DNA of 64,000 nucleotides from Clostridiales bacterium (GTDB taxonomy: Bacteria > Bacillota > Clostridia > Christensenellales > Aristaeellaceae): positions 1 through 64,000 of the forward strand of contig SVGY01000003.1 in assembly GCA_015056145.1 (NCBI GenBank), given 5' to 3'. Position 1 is the first letter of the stretch, and each line of letters opens with the position of its first letter. The translations under genes were made by a program, and so were the position numbers. The notes below the pieces were generated by a model. The model was not told the origin of the DNA. It did not search any database and saw nothing but the letters and a program-made list of their open reading frames with translations. Of the stretch, positions 9,896 through 19,734 are shown in pieces.

Positions 9896-11596
9896 ATGAA
9901 TAGTATTGAACTAAAAACCATAAACGAACTATCTATATACTCTTTTTTCATTCCTGCTTATCAACGAGGTTATCGTTGGACCCCACAGGAAGTTACCGAT
10001 TTATTGATGGATATTGATGAATTTATCCCACGCGAACTCGGAGATGGAGAAAAAAAGACTTGGTATTGCCTCCAACCGATTGTTGTAAAAAATCGTAACG
10101 AAGGCTTATTTGAAGTGATTGATGGACAACAACGATTAACAACTATATATTTGATTTTGCATTATCTGAATCAAGATTATGTTGAGAAAAAGCGTGACAA
10201 GTTGTTTTCTATTGATTATGAAACGAGAAAAGATTCCAAAGAATTCCTAAGTAATCCGGAGTTAGAGAACGAAGAATGTATAGACTATTATTTCATTCAC
10301 AATGCATACTCAACAATTGAAAAATGGTTTGATAAGCGTGAAGAGGATTCCTCGTTCGATAAAAACGAATTTAGATCAAAGCTTAAATTCCATACAAAAG
10401 TCATATGGTACGAAACGACAGAAGACAATGCCATTACTGTCTTTACCAGATTGAATATTGGAAAAATCAGTTTGACTAACGCCGAACTGATCAAAGCTTT
10501 GTTTTTGAACAGTTCCAATTTTAGAGCGGGCAACGAGGATCGAGTTAGACTGCGGCAGATTGAAATAGCAAACGAGTGGGACAGCATCGAAACAGCCTTG
10601 CAAAACAATAAGTTGTGGTATTTCTTGAGTGACGAACAAAAAGAAGATAATCGTATAGAATACATTTTTAATCTCATGAATGATTCAGGAGAAACAGACC
10701 AATATTCTACTTTCCGCTTTTTCTATTCTTGTCTGGCTGGAAAAAGCGAAGAAGTGATGAGCAGTTACTGGGAAAAAATCCAAGCGCATTATCAGCGTTT
10801 TAATGAGTGGTTCAGCGAACGGGAACTGTATCATAAAATTGGGTTTTTGCTTGCTTCAAAAATAGCGAAAATCAAAGATCTGTACAACTGCTCAACATCA
10901 CTAAAGAAAAGAGAATTTGTTCAACATATTGACATGCTGATAAAAAATCATTTCAAACATCAAAATTTGTTTGAATTAGATTATGAGAATAAAAACACAC
11001 AAAATGTTCTTTTGCTATATAATATTTTGACTATGCTACAGAACGAACATGATTCATCCTATTTTCCCTTTGATGAATACAAGCAAAACAGATGGAATAA
11101 AGAACATATTACTTCTCGCAAAGATGTGACCTCTATTCCTGTAATTAATAGGCGTGATTGGCTAAGCGATGTAATAAGTTACATTGATATTTCTCAAGAA
11201 GATGCAAAAGATTTGCCATCATCAATTAACCTTATGCTTACAAATGAAACATATACCGATGATGATTTGTTCACAACATTGTTTGAGAAGATTACTTCGC
11301 ATTTTAATCAATTCATAAACAGCACAGAAGACATTGATGGAATATCGAATTTAGCTTTGTTAGATGAGAAAACGAACAAAGGATATAAAAACGCAGTATT
11401 CCCACTCAAACGGAAATACATCATCGAATTAGACAAAACCGGTGGCTTTGTTCCTGTTTGCACAAAGAACGTATTTCTTAAATACTTCAGCGATTATCCT
11501 CCAAAGATTTCATTCTGGACACAGGATGATCGCGAAAAATACGAACAAGATTTAATTCGAGTCTTGTGCAACTATCTGGAGGTGACAAAACAATGA
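9896..11596 (+). CDS. DUF262 domain protein (GmrSD/ParB-like fold), probable DUF1524-like C-terminus; candidate defence nuclease
   Basis: FIPAYQRGYRWTPQEV, VIDGQQRLTTIYL; C-terminal RWNKEHITSR resembling the DUF1524 EHI motif. Confidence 0.85.
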   Translation: MNSIELKTINELSIYSFFIPAYQRGYRWTPQEVTDLLMDIDEFIPRELGDGEKKTWYCLQPIVVKNRNEGLFEVIDGQQRLTTIYLILHYLNQDYVEKKRDKLFSIDYETRKDSKEFLSNPELENEECIDYYFIHNAYSTIEKWFDKREEDSSFDKNEFRSKLKFHTKVIWYETTEDNAITVFTRLNIGKISLTNAELIKALFLNSSNFRAGNEDRVRLRQIEIANEWDSIETALQNNKLWYFLSDEQKEDNRIEYIFNLMNDSGETDQYSTFRFFYSCLAGKSEEVMSSYWEKIQAHYQRFNEWFSERELYHKIGFLLASKIAKIKDLYNCSTSLKKREFVQHIDMLIKNHFKHQNLFELDYENKNTQNVLLLYNILTMLQNEHDSSYFPFDEYKQNRWNKEHITSRKDVTSIPVINRRDWLSDVISYIDISQEDAKDLPSSINLMLTNETYTDDDLFTTLFEKITSHFNQFINSTEDIDGISNLALLDEKTNKGYKNAVFPLKRKYIIELDKTGGFVPVCTKNVFLKYFSDYPPKISFWTQDDREKYEQDLIRVLCNYLEVTKQ

Positions 11597-13569
11597 ATAA
11601 AGATATACTCTCCTTTTTTGAGTTAGTCAGCGAATACTCTGTACAAATTCCAATCATTCAAAGAGATTATGCTCAAGGTAGAGAACGCAACTCGACAATT
11701 TGCGAGAATTTCTTAACAGCAATAAAGAACAGTCTTATTAACAACAACGCAATAAATCTTGATTTTATTTATGGAAACTTGATTAATGAATGCTTTCTTC
11801 CGTTGGATGGGCAACAACGGTTAACAACGTTGTTTTTGTTACACTGGTACGCTTTTTGTAAGGAACAAAGCAACGACGAATCCATTCGCTCAATTCTAAA
11901 AAAGTTTTCGTATGAAACGAGATTATCTTCTCGAAGATTTTGTGAAGCATTGGTTAATAGCGACATAGTAATCGACAGCAATGCGGATAAGCTCAGCGAA
12001 CAAATACATGATTCAAGATGGTTCTTTATTTCTTGGAAGAATGATTCGACAATAAGAGCTATGCTGCGCACAATCGATTGTATACATGCTAACTTTAAAA
12101 ATGTTGAAAATATATGGGATTCATTGGTTGTGAAACGAAATGTCGTTTTCCACTTGCTTATCCTTGAGGACTTTGGTCTTTCGGATGACCTATACATAAA
12201 GATGAATGCACGTGGTCGTCTGCTCACTCCATTTGAAAACCTGAAAGCAGAAATAGAAGACAAAGTAGAAAGAAACCATTGGGAGGATAGCAAGAACGAA
12301 TTTGACAAGTTTTCACACAAAATCGATGGGTGTTGGACTCATTATCTATGGAAAAACTATCGAAAAAACAATTCTGTAGACAATGCACACATGAATTTTA
12401 TATCAACGCTGCTTATGACAAAATTGTCGACTGGACAAATCGTTAAGGGCTTGGAACGCATTCAGCTCATCCAAAAGTTGAACGATGATAATACGTGCAG
12501 AGAAATAATTGAGTATATTGACAAGGATACTTTTGATTACATATGTTCCTCTTATGAGCTGTATTGTAGACTATTAGAAACAAATGCAATTCCTCAGTTG
12601 ACATTTAGCATGTGGAGACATAGTCCAGAAAAAAATCTGCTACACCAGATCATGATCGGCTCTAACACTTCATACTCTCACAAAGTCTTGTTCTTTGCAC
12701 AAACAGAATATCTACATAGAAACCCTACCATTGATCAAGAAAAATTCTGTGATTGGATGCGTGTAGTTCGCAATATCGTTTCTCGAGCTGACCTTACTCC
12801 TGAAGGTAAACGAGCTGATATTGTTCGAAGGCCTGAATCCTTCAATGGTGCCATTAACCTGGTATATGAATTAGCAGCGGGTTGCGATGATATCTATAAC
12901 TATCTGAGAAACAATGCTGTATCTTCTGCCTTTACCCGTGACCAAATGAAGGAAGAAAGAATAAAAGCAAAGATCATTGTCGATACACCTCAATATAAGG
13001 AATTAATACATAAGGTAGAGGACAATGAGCTATTAAGAGGACATGTAATTTTTGCATTAGAATGTGCGAATTATCGAAACAGTGTTAGTGACATCGATTT
13101 TGAACTTCTCGAAAAAATCCAGAACGTATTCAACACGTATTTCAATAAAGAATTAGATAATTCAAACGTGGAATTTGATAAATTACGTAGAGCGTTGCTC
13201 ACGATCGAAGTTGACGGAAAATATCAGTTCTATAATTATTGGTGGTCTTACTGGTATGCAGGAAATGCAGAAAAAAGGAAACTTCTTTCTGTATATAGAG
13301 AAATCGAATATATAATCGGAAAAGCAGACTCATGTAAGTATTTCCGAAAGTTAGTTCTACTTCTTGTTGAACAAAGCTATGATGATATACTCAATGGATT
13401 TGTTAAGCCAGACAATATGGAAAACTGGCAGTATCGTCTAATAAAAGAGGAACGGTTGCTCTTTGGTTGCGACAAAAAATACATTGCAATACCAGACGAT
13501 CGCTCATATTGCTATTTGTTGAAAGGAATACGTCCTGCTACCATTGAGGGTTCCGTGAAAATTTCTTGA
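11593..13569 (+). CDS. Second DUF262 domain protein, translationally coupled to the first
   Basis: IPIIQRDYAQGR, LDGQQRLTTLFLLHWY, IKMNARGRLLTPFENLKAE; ATGA start/stop overlap at 11593-11596. Confidence 0.85.
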   Translation: MNKDILSFFELVSEYSVQIPIIQRDYAQGRERNSTICENFLTAIKNSLINNNAINLDFIYGNLINECFLPLDGQQRLTTLFLLHWYAFCKEQSNDESIRSILKKFSYETRLSSRRFCEALVNSDIVIDSNADKLSEQIHDSRWFFISWKNDSTIRAMLRTIDCIHANFKNVENIWDSLVVKRNVVFHLLILEDFGLSDDLYIKMNARGRLLTPFENLKAEIEDKVERNHWEDSKNEFDKFSHKIDGCWTHYLWKNYRKNNSVDNAHMNFISTLLMTKLSTGQIVKGLERIQLIQKLNDDNTCREIIEYIDKDTFDYICSSYELYCRLLETNAIPQLTFSMWRHSPEKNLLHQIMIGSNTSYSHKVLFFAQTEYLHRNPTIDQEKFCDWMRVVRNIVSRADLTPEGKRADIVRRPESFNGAINLVYELAAGCDDIYNYLRNNAVSSAFTRDQMKEERIKAKIIVDTPQYKELIHKVEDNELLRGHVIFALECANYRNSVSDIDFELLEKIQNVFNTYFNKELDNSNVEFDKLRRALLTIEVDGKYQFYNYWWSYWYAGNAEKRKLLSVYREIEYIIGKADSCKYFRKLVLLLVEQSYDDILNGFVKPDNMENWQYRLIKEERLLFGCDKKYIAIPDDRSYCYLLKGIRPATIEGSVKIS

Positions 13570-13598
13570 GATAATCACAGATGGTGAATTATCCTGAA

Positions 13599-13640
13599 GC
13601 CGAGGATGCGTAATGCAATTGCGTATTCTCGGCTTTCAGC
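13599..13640 (+). terminator. Probable terminator or hairpin after the DUF262 pair
   Basis: aagccgag...ctcggctt stem with nested pairing. Confidence 0.5.
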
Positions 13641-13796
13641 ATGCTGATGGTTATGCTTCATCAATATATCATACCCACTTGCAAGATCGAAACAAATGAT
13701 ATACAATATCATCTGCAATAAACGCATCCGCCGCAAACAAAGTTGAACCCTGTCGAACCCCCACACCCCCACACCCCCCAAGGAGGTCCCCCCATC

Positions 13797-15962
13797 ATGC
13801 CCGAACACTTCGACATCGCCGGCTACTGCCGAATCTCCGTAGACGACGAACTGGACCGCGATAACGTCTCCATCGAGAACCAGCGTGCCATCATAGCCGA
13901 CTTCGTCAAAACCCGCTTCCCCGGCAGCACCCTCACCTTTTACGAGGATCGGGATCGCTCCGGCTACACCTTTGAGCAGCGGGAAGGATACCAGCAGATG
14001 CGCAAGGGCTTGATGAGCCACCAGTACGATATCCTGATCGTGAAGGACTTCTCCCGTTTTTCCCGCCGTAACAGCCGGGGTCTGGTGGAGCTGGAAGACC
14101 TTCGGGATGCAGGTGCCCGGATCATCTCCATCGGGGACGGCATCGACTTTCCCAACGATGACGACTGGCTGAAAATCCAGTTCCAGTTTCTGATCAACGA
14201 AATGCCGGTCACCGATACCTCCAAGAAGGTGCGTAACGTGATCCGCCGCCGCCAGCAGGACGGGCAGTGGCTCTGCGCCGCCCCTTACGGCTACATTATC
14301 AACAAGCGCAAAGAATTCGAGATCGTGCCCACGGAGGCTGAAATCGTGCGGCTGATCTTTAAACTGTACGACGAAAGCGGCTGGGGTTATAAGAAGATCG
14401 CCAACCATCTGACGGAGCAGGGCATCCCCACGCCCCGGATGAGCGAGCAGATGCGCAAGGAGGCCGAGGGCGGTGAAAGCAACCGGCAGATCAAGCACGC
14501 ATGGGCCATTGTGACGGTTCAGGGCATTCTGGATAACGACTTCTACATCGGCACCTTCCGGCAGGGCAAGTACACCCGTGCCAAGATCAATGGCAAGGAT
14601 GTGAAGCGGGACGAGGGCGAGCACATCGTCATCGAGAACCACCATCAGGCTATTATCGACTACCGCACCTTTGCTACTACCAAGGCACTGCGGGAGAACC
14701 GTAGCCGTGCCAACTATCGTGGTGTCAAGAAGAACGACAATGTGTACTCCGGCTTCCTTGCCTGCGGCGACTGCGGCAGCCCCATGTTCGCCATGAGCCG
14801 CAGCGATTTGCAGCCCGCCTACACCTGCGGCACCTATCACCGCCGGGGCAGGGCAGGCTGCACCAGCCATCACATCCGGGTGGATAAGCTGGACGAGCTT
14901 CTGAAGATTTACGTCCGCAAGCTGATGCACGCCTCCGCCGGAATGATCGACAAACTGAACGCCGACCTTGCAGACGAGAACGACAGCATCACTGAAACGG
15001 AACAATCCGCCGACCATCTGGCGGAGGTACTGGAAGAACTGCAAGAGGAACTGAAGATCACCAAACGGCAGCGCATCCGGGACTTGCTCAAGCACCCGGA
15101 TCAGGAAAAGCTGCTGGAGGAAACCTACGACGAGCTGGAAAGCGACCTGCAACAGAAGATCGCCGGTCTCACCAACCAGATCCAGCTGCTGTCTGACAAG
15201 CGCAACACCATCATTCAGGTGAACCGGGTGGCCAAGACCGCCATGGACGTATTCCAAGACATTCTCGAAAAAGCCAAGCTGGATCGTACCGATCTGGAAC
15301 TCATCATCCGGCAGATCAAGGTCTACGAAGACCATCTGGAAATCCAGCTGCAGGCCGACATCGACACCCTCATCCGCACGGAAGCCATGGAGGACACCGT
15401 AAATTTTAATCAGGGCATCGAAAACTTGAGCTGCCGGATTGTCCAAACGGCCAGAAACCAGAAGGACAAGGTTTTCGATGTCCGTGTTATCAGTGACGGC
15501 GACCCGTTGGAAATCTACACCGACAGGGATGGCGAAGTGATCCTGAAAAAATATTCTCCCATTGGGGAAATGTCTTCCTTTGCCAAGGATTATACGGAAT
15601 CCATCTTCCGGGCCATGGGGCATATCGCCTGCATTGTGGACAGGGATCAGGTGGTGGCTGCCAGCGGTGTCAGCAAAAAGGAACTCAATGACAAACCCAT
15701 CAGCCCCGAAATGGAAACCGCTATTGCCAACCGGCAGACGGTGGCCATCAACCGTGCCGGCGGTGGTCGGATTGTGGCGGTAACCAGCGAGGAGGATATT
15801 AACGGATATACGGCTCAGGTGGTATCGCCCATCATTGCAGATGGCGAGGCCATTGGCGCAGTGCTTCTTCTGTCCAAGGAGCAGGGGGCGCACATGGGCG
15901 ATGCGGAACTGAAGGTGGCGGAAACTGCTGCCGGTATTGTGGGCCGCCAGATGGAACAATAA
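13797..15962 (+). CDS. Large serine recombinase (resolvase, recombinase and zinc-ribbon domains) fused in frame to a C-terminal SpoVT segment
   Basis: N-term DIAGYCRISVDDELDRDNVSIENQRAII, Recombinase and zf regions (SGFLACGDCGSPMF); from about 15500 GDPLEIYTDRDGEVILKKYSPIGEMSSFAKDY...AETAAGIVGRQMEQ matches SpoVT residues from about 31 to the end. Confidence 0.93.
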   Translation: MPEHFDIAGYCRISVDDELDRDNVSIENQRAIIADFVKTRFPGSTLTFYEDRDRSGYTFEQREGYQQMRKGLMSHQYDILIVKDFSRFSRRNSRGLVELEDLRDAGARIISIGDGIDFPNDDDWLKIQFQFLINEMPVTDTSKKVRNVIRRRQQDGQWLCAAPYGYIINKRKEFEIVPTEAEIVRLIFKLYDESGWGYKKIANHLTEQGIPTPRMSEQMRKEAEGGESNRQIKHAWAIVTVQGILDNDFYIGTFRQGKYTRAKINGKDVKRDEGEHIVIENHHQAIIDYRTFATTKALRENRSRANYRGVKKNDNVYSGFLACGDCGSPMFAMSRSDLQPAYTCGTYHRRGRAGCTSHHIRVDKLDELLKIYVRKLMHASAGMIDKLNADLADENDSITETEQSADHLAEVLEELQEELKITKRQRIRDLLKHPDQEKLLEETYDELESDLQQKIAGLTNQIQLLSDKRNTIIQVNRVAKTAMDVFQDILEKAKLDRTDLELIIRQIKVYEDHLEIQLQADIDTLIRTEAMEDTVNFNQGIENLSCRIVQTARNQKDKVFDVRVISDGDPLEIYTDRDGEVILKKYSPIGEMSSFAKDYTESIFRAMGHIACIVDRDQVVAASGVSKKELNDKPISPEMETAIANRQTVAINRAGGGRIVAVTSEEDINGYTAQVVSPIIADGEAIGAVLLLSKEQGAHMGDAELKVAETAAGIVGRQMEQ
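15495..15962 (+). pseudogene. spoVT: 3' portion of spoVT (lacks the N-terminal half of the AbrB domain) at the right junction of the element
   Basis: GDPLEIYTDRDGEVILKKYSPIGE plus GAF-like C-terminus; located immediately before SpoVB/yabM-mazG/yabN-hup as spoVT is in Bacillus. Confidence 0.85.
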
Positions 15963-16003
15963 ATGCACAAAAATTGCATAAAATGCAGAAAAATAATCCT
16001 GGC

Positions 16004-16032
16004 TTGATAAAATGTGGCAATGTGCTTATAAT
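16004..16032 (+). promoter_or_regulatory. Sigma-A-like promoter for the SpoVB-like gene
   Basis: TTGATA-17 nt-TATAAT. Confidence 0.6.
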
Positions 16033-16134
16033 AATGAAGCACGCCGCATTTTTTTGTTTTTTTGCCTTGAGCGAAACATGGCGGCAGATGGCGACAAACC
16101 AAAGAACGGCTCAGGCTGTGACGGAGGAAGAACA

Positions 16135-17709
16135 TTGAGTAAAACGGCGAAATCCATTCTGGGCGGCATGACCATCCTCAGTGTGGTTGGTATTATCAGC
16201 AAGATCATTGGCGCATTGCATCGTGTGCCGCTGGCGTGGCTCATCGGCGATACGGGCATGGGTATCTATCAGCTGATTTTCCCGACGTATAATATGCTTC
16301 TGGCTATATCATCGGCAGGCCTGCCTGTGGCCATCAGCCGCATGGTCAGCTATTCTCTTGCCCAGGACGATCCCGGAAATGCAAAAAAGATCCTGCGTAT
16401 TGCCCTGTGCTTCCTTACGGCGCTGGGTTTTATTGCCATGATGCTGATGATCGTCTTCAGCCCGCAGCTGGCCGCAAGATCTCAGGATCCCCGGACGGAG
16501 CTGGGCTTTGTGGCCATTGCTCCGGCGCTTTTGCTGGTGTGCACCATGTCCGCACTTCGGGGTTTCATGCAGGGCCAGCAGAACATGGTTCCCACGGCCA
16601 TTTCTCAGTTTATCGAGCAGGTGGCCAAGGTGTTCATCGCTTTGCCGCTGGCATATTTTGGCTCCAAAATCAGTATGGCGCATGCGGTGGCAGGCGTGCT
16701 GCTGGGAACCTCCCTGGCGGAGGGGCTGGCGCTGCTGTTTATGTATGTGGTCTATCTGAAAAATAAGAAGACTTTCGCAGCCATTGCCCAGGATGCGGAT
16801 AAACCTGCACAAGGAACGCTCTCCATCCTCAAAAAGCTGATTGTTTTCAGTATTCCCGTTACCATCAGCGCCTGCATTGTGCCCATGTCCGCCTTTATCG
16901 ACAGCGGGCTTCTGTTGGGAAGGCTGATCCTTTCCGGTATAGAGCAGACCGAGGCCACCGCCCTCTACGGACGCTATTCCGGCTATGTGCTCACCATTAT
17001 TAACGTGCCCTCCGCCATTGCAGCGGCAATCTCCATGAGCCTGGTTCCCTCCATCTCGGCAGCTGTGGCCCGGGGAGATGGCCCTTTCATGCGCAAGCAG
17101 AGCGCACTGGGCCTGCGGCTTTCTTTTACCGTGGGCATGCCCTGCACGGTGGCGCTGTTCGTCATCAGTCAGAGGGTGCTCAGCCTGATGTTTAACATTG
17201 CGCCGGAGAACCTGCAAAAAACCGGCATGATGCTGAGCCTTTCCGCTATTACCATTGTGCTCTTTACGGTGGTGCAGTCCACCAGCGGTATCCTCCAGGG
17301 ATTGAAAAAACAGTGGATTCCTATGTATACGCTTCTGGCCGGCGTTGTGGTGAAAGTTATTCTGAACTACACCCTCATCGCCATTCCGGAGATCAATATT
17401 TTCGGTGCATCCATCGCTTCCATTACCTGCTATACCATCAGCATGCTGCCCAATCTGTTCTTCGTACACAAGTACACCGGGCTGAAGGTGCAATTGGTGG
17501 ATATTTTCTTAAAGCCGCTGGCAGCCTCCCTTTTGATGGGCGCCCTGGTGTACGCCTTGGGCCGCTGGCTGCCTGACGGACGGCTCTGGACGACGTTCAT
17601 CGTGCTGGTGGGCATTGCCAGCTATGCCGGTTTTGCACTTTTGACCGGCGCACTGAAGAAGAGCGACCTTGCGCCTTTCCTGCGCAGGGGTAAGAAACAG
17701 GAGGCATAA
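16135..17709 (+). CDS. SpoVB/YabM-like polysaccharide biosynthesis (MOP/MVF flippase) protein (ATG 16078 is an alternative start)
   Basis: LSKTAKSILGGMTILSVVGIISKIIGALHRVPLAWLIGDTGMGIYQLIFP; ggagg before TTG 16135; synteny. Confidence 0.88.
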   Translation: MSKTAKSILGGMTILSVVGIISKIIGALHRVPLAWLIGDTGMGIYQLIFPTYNMLLAISSAGLPVAISRMVSYSLAQDDPGNAKKILRIALCFLTALGFIAMMLMIVFSPQLAARSQDPRTELGFVAIAPALLLVCTMSALRGFMQGQQNMVPTAISQFIEQVAKVFIALPLAYFGSKISMAHAVAGVLLGTSLAEGLALLFMYVVYLKNKKTFAAIAQDADKPAQGTLSILKKLIVFSIPVTISACIVPMSAFIDSGLLLGRLILSGIEQTEATALYGRYSGYVLTIINVPSAIAAAISMSLVPSISAAVARGDGPFMRKQSALGLRLSFTVGMPCTVALFVISQRVLSLMFNIAPENLQKTGMMLSLSAITIVLFTVVQSTSGILQGLKKQWIPMYTLLAGVVVKVILNYTLIAIPEINIFGASIASITCYTISMLPNLFFVHKYTGLKVQLVDIFLKPLAASLLMGALVYALGRWLPDGRLWTTFIVLVGIASYAGFALLTGALKKSDLAPFLRRGKKQEA

Positions 17710-17713
17710 GATT

Positions 17714-19159
17714 ATGGCAACGTTGACCATCGTTTCTCTGGGAACCGGGGGAGAGGAATTCCTCACCAAGGGCACGGATCGCCTTCTGCACAGGGGCGGG
17801 CAGCTGGTGCTGCGTACAGAGCGGCACCCCATCGCCGGTTATCTGCGCCAGGAGGGAATTGCTTTTACCACGCTGGATGCCCTTTATGACAGCTGCGAGG
17901 ATTTTGATATGTTCAATAAGGCGGCGGCGGTGCAGTTGCTGACGCTGCTCAAAAACGGCGATCTTTGCTATGCTGTGAGCGATGCCAGTTTTGATAACAC
18001 CGTCCTCACCCTTCAGCAGCTCAAGCCCCGGGAGACGGACGTGCGCATCCTGCCGGGCGTAAGCATTGCGGAGCGCTGCCTTGCGCTGGTGGATCGGGAA
18101 AGCTGCGCCGTGCGCATTATGACCGCCAGCGAATTTGGCACCTATCGCCTTTCTCCGGAAGAACCCCTGCTGCTTTGCGAAATGTACAGCCGCGAATGCG
18201 CTGGCGACTGCAAGCTGAAGCTTATGCAATTGATGCCCGAGGAAATGACCGTGAGCCTGATCACCGGCGAGGAATCTACGGGCGACCTGACCCGGCAGGA
18301 TATTCCCCTGACGGAGCTGGACCGGCAGGGGCACTACGACCATCTGACGGCAGTATATGTGCCCGGGGTGGATATGCTCAGCCGCAGCCGTTTTGATATG
18401 GATGACCTGATCCGGGTGATGAAGAAGCTCCGTGCACCGGACGGTTGTCCCTGGGATCGGGAGCAGACCTACGAAAGCCTTCTGCCCAGCCTGCTGGAGG
18501 AAAGCTACGAGTACATTCAGGCCGTAAAGGATGAAGATATCGACCATATGTACGACGAGCTGGGCGATGTGCTTCTGCAGGTGGTATTCCATGCGGAAGT
18601 GGCCCGCCAGCACGGTGATTTCGATATTCTGGATGTGACCACTGCCATCTGCCAGAAGATGATCGAGCGGCATACTCACATTTTCGGTACCGCTGTGGCC
18701 AACACCGCCGAGGATGTGCTGGTGAACTGGGAGGCCATTAAGCGCAAACAGCGGGGCATCACTTCCATTGCCCAGGCCATGGAGGATGTGTCCACCGGGC
18801 TTTCGCCCCTGCTTCGTGCAAGCAAGGTGCAGAACAAAGCCGCCAAGGTCGGCTTCGACTTTGCGGATGCCAAAGAAGCGCTCAGCAAGGTTTACGAAGA
18901 AGCCGATGAGGTTGCCCAGTGCATCGATGAAAAAATCGATACCGAGGAAGAACTTGGCGATCTTTTATTTTCAGTTGTTAACGTGCTTCGCCTGTGCGGC
19001 AAAAATGGCGATATTGCTTTGTATGGAGCCATTTCCAAGTTTATTTCCCGCTTTTCCGGCATGGAAAAATCGATAAAAAATGCAGGAAAACGAATTGAGG
19101 ACTTGACTTTATCAGAAATGGATGTATACTGGAATACGGAAAAGCAAGAAAATAAATGA
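17714..19159 (+). CDS. mazG: Tetrapyrrole methylase/MazG nucleotide pyrophosphohydrolase (YabN-type)
   Basis: LRAPDGCPWDREQTYESLLPSLLEESYEYIQA and ELGDVLLQVVFHAEVA (MazG) after a methylase N-terminus. Confidence 0.93.
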   Translation: MATLTIVSLGTGGEEFLTKGTDRLLHRGGQLVLRTERHPIAGYLRQEGIAFTTLDALYDSCEDFDMFNKAAAVQLLTLLKNGDLCYAVSDASFDNTVLTLQQLKPRETDVRILPGVSIAERCLALVDRESCAVRIMTASEFGTYRLSPEEPLLLCEMYSRECAGDCKLKLMQLMPEEMTVSLITGEESTGDLTRQDIPLTELDRQGHYDHLTAVYVPGVDMLSRSRFDMDDLIRVMKKLRAPDGCPWDREQTYESLLPSLLEESYEYIQAVKDEDIDHMYDELGDVLLQVVFHAEVARQHGDFDILDVTTAICQKMIERHTHIFGTAVANTAEDVLVNWEAIKRKQRGITSIAQAMEDVSTGLSPLLRASKVQNKAAKVGFDFADAKEALSKVYEEADEVAQCIDEKIDTEEELGDLLFSVVNVLRLCGKNGDIALYGAISKFISRFSGMEKSIKNAGKRIEDLTLSEMDVYWNTEKQENK

Positions 19160-19254
19160 TTTCGTTTCGGAAGTCAGCATTTTCAAACTTTTCGTTACAT
19201 CAGTAAACACTGTGCCCCGCAAGGGCACGGCAAAACAAAAGGAGGACAATCATT

Positions 19255-19530
19255 ATGAACAAAGCTGAATTGACTGCTGCCATCGTTAAGAAGACCGGTT
19301 TCACCAAGAAGGACGCCGAAAAGGCTCTGGGCGCTGTGACCGAAGTGATCACCGAAGCTCTGGCTAACGGCGAAAAGGTTCAGGTTGTTGGCTTCGGTTC
19401 CTTCGAAGTTCGCAATCGTCCCGCCCGCATGGCCCGCAACCCCCGCACCGGCGAGCAGATCCAGATCGCTGCTTCCAAGGCTCCCGTATTCAAGGCCGGC
19501 AAGGCTCTGAAGGACAGCGTGAACAAGTAA
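19255..19530 (+). CDS. hup: HU family DNA-binding protein
   Basis: MNKAELTAAIVKKTGFTKKDAEKAL...FGSFEVRNRPARMARNPRTGEQIQIAASKAPVFKAGKALKD. Confidence 0.97.
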   Translation: MNKAELTAAIVKKTGFTKKDAEKALGAVTEVITEALANGEKVQVVGFGSFEVRNRPARMARNPRTGEQIQIAASKAPVFKAGKALKDSVNK

Positions 19531-19565
19531 TTTTGTTCTGAAACTGCCGTCACCGATGGCAGACG

Positions 19566-19591
19566 GCGCCCGTATACCGGGCGCTTTTTTT
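19566..19591 (+). terminator. Rho-independent terminator after hup
   Basis: gcgcccgtataccgggcgc followed by a T run. Confidence 0.8.
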
Positions 19592-19734
19592 GTTGCAGAA
19601 AAACGCCGTGTTCGCAGGATGTTTTTTTGCAGAGCTTTTTTGCGGCAGATATTGAATCGGAACGCCATTTCGGTTTAGTATACTTTTTGTGGTTCAGCGT
19701 CGGAACCAGTTTTTTCCGGAAAGGAATCGACGCT

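Noticed and set aside
13575-15968. 797-aa minus-strand ORF opposite the recombinase
   Set aside because: Antisense shadow of the recombinase-SpoVT ORF; His/Val-rich nonsense composition
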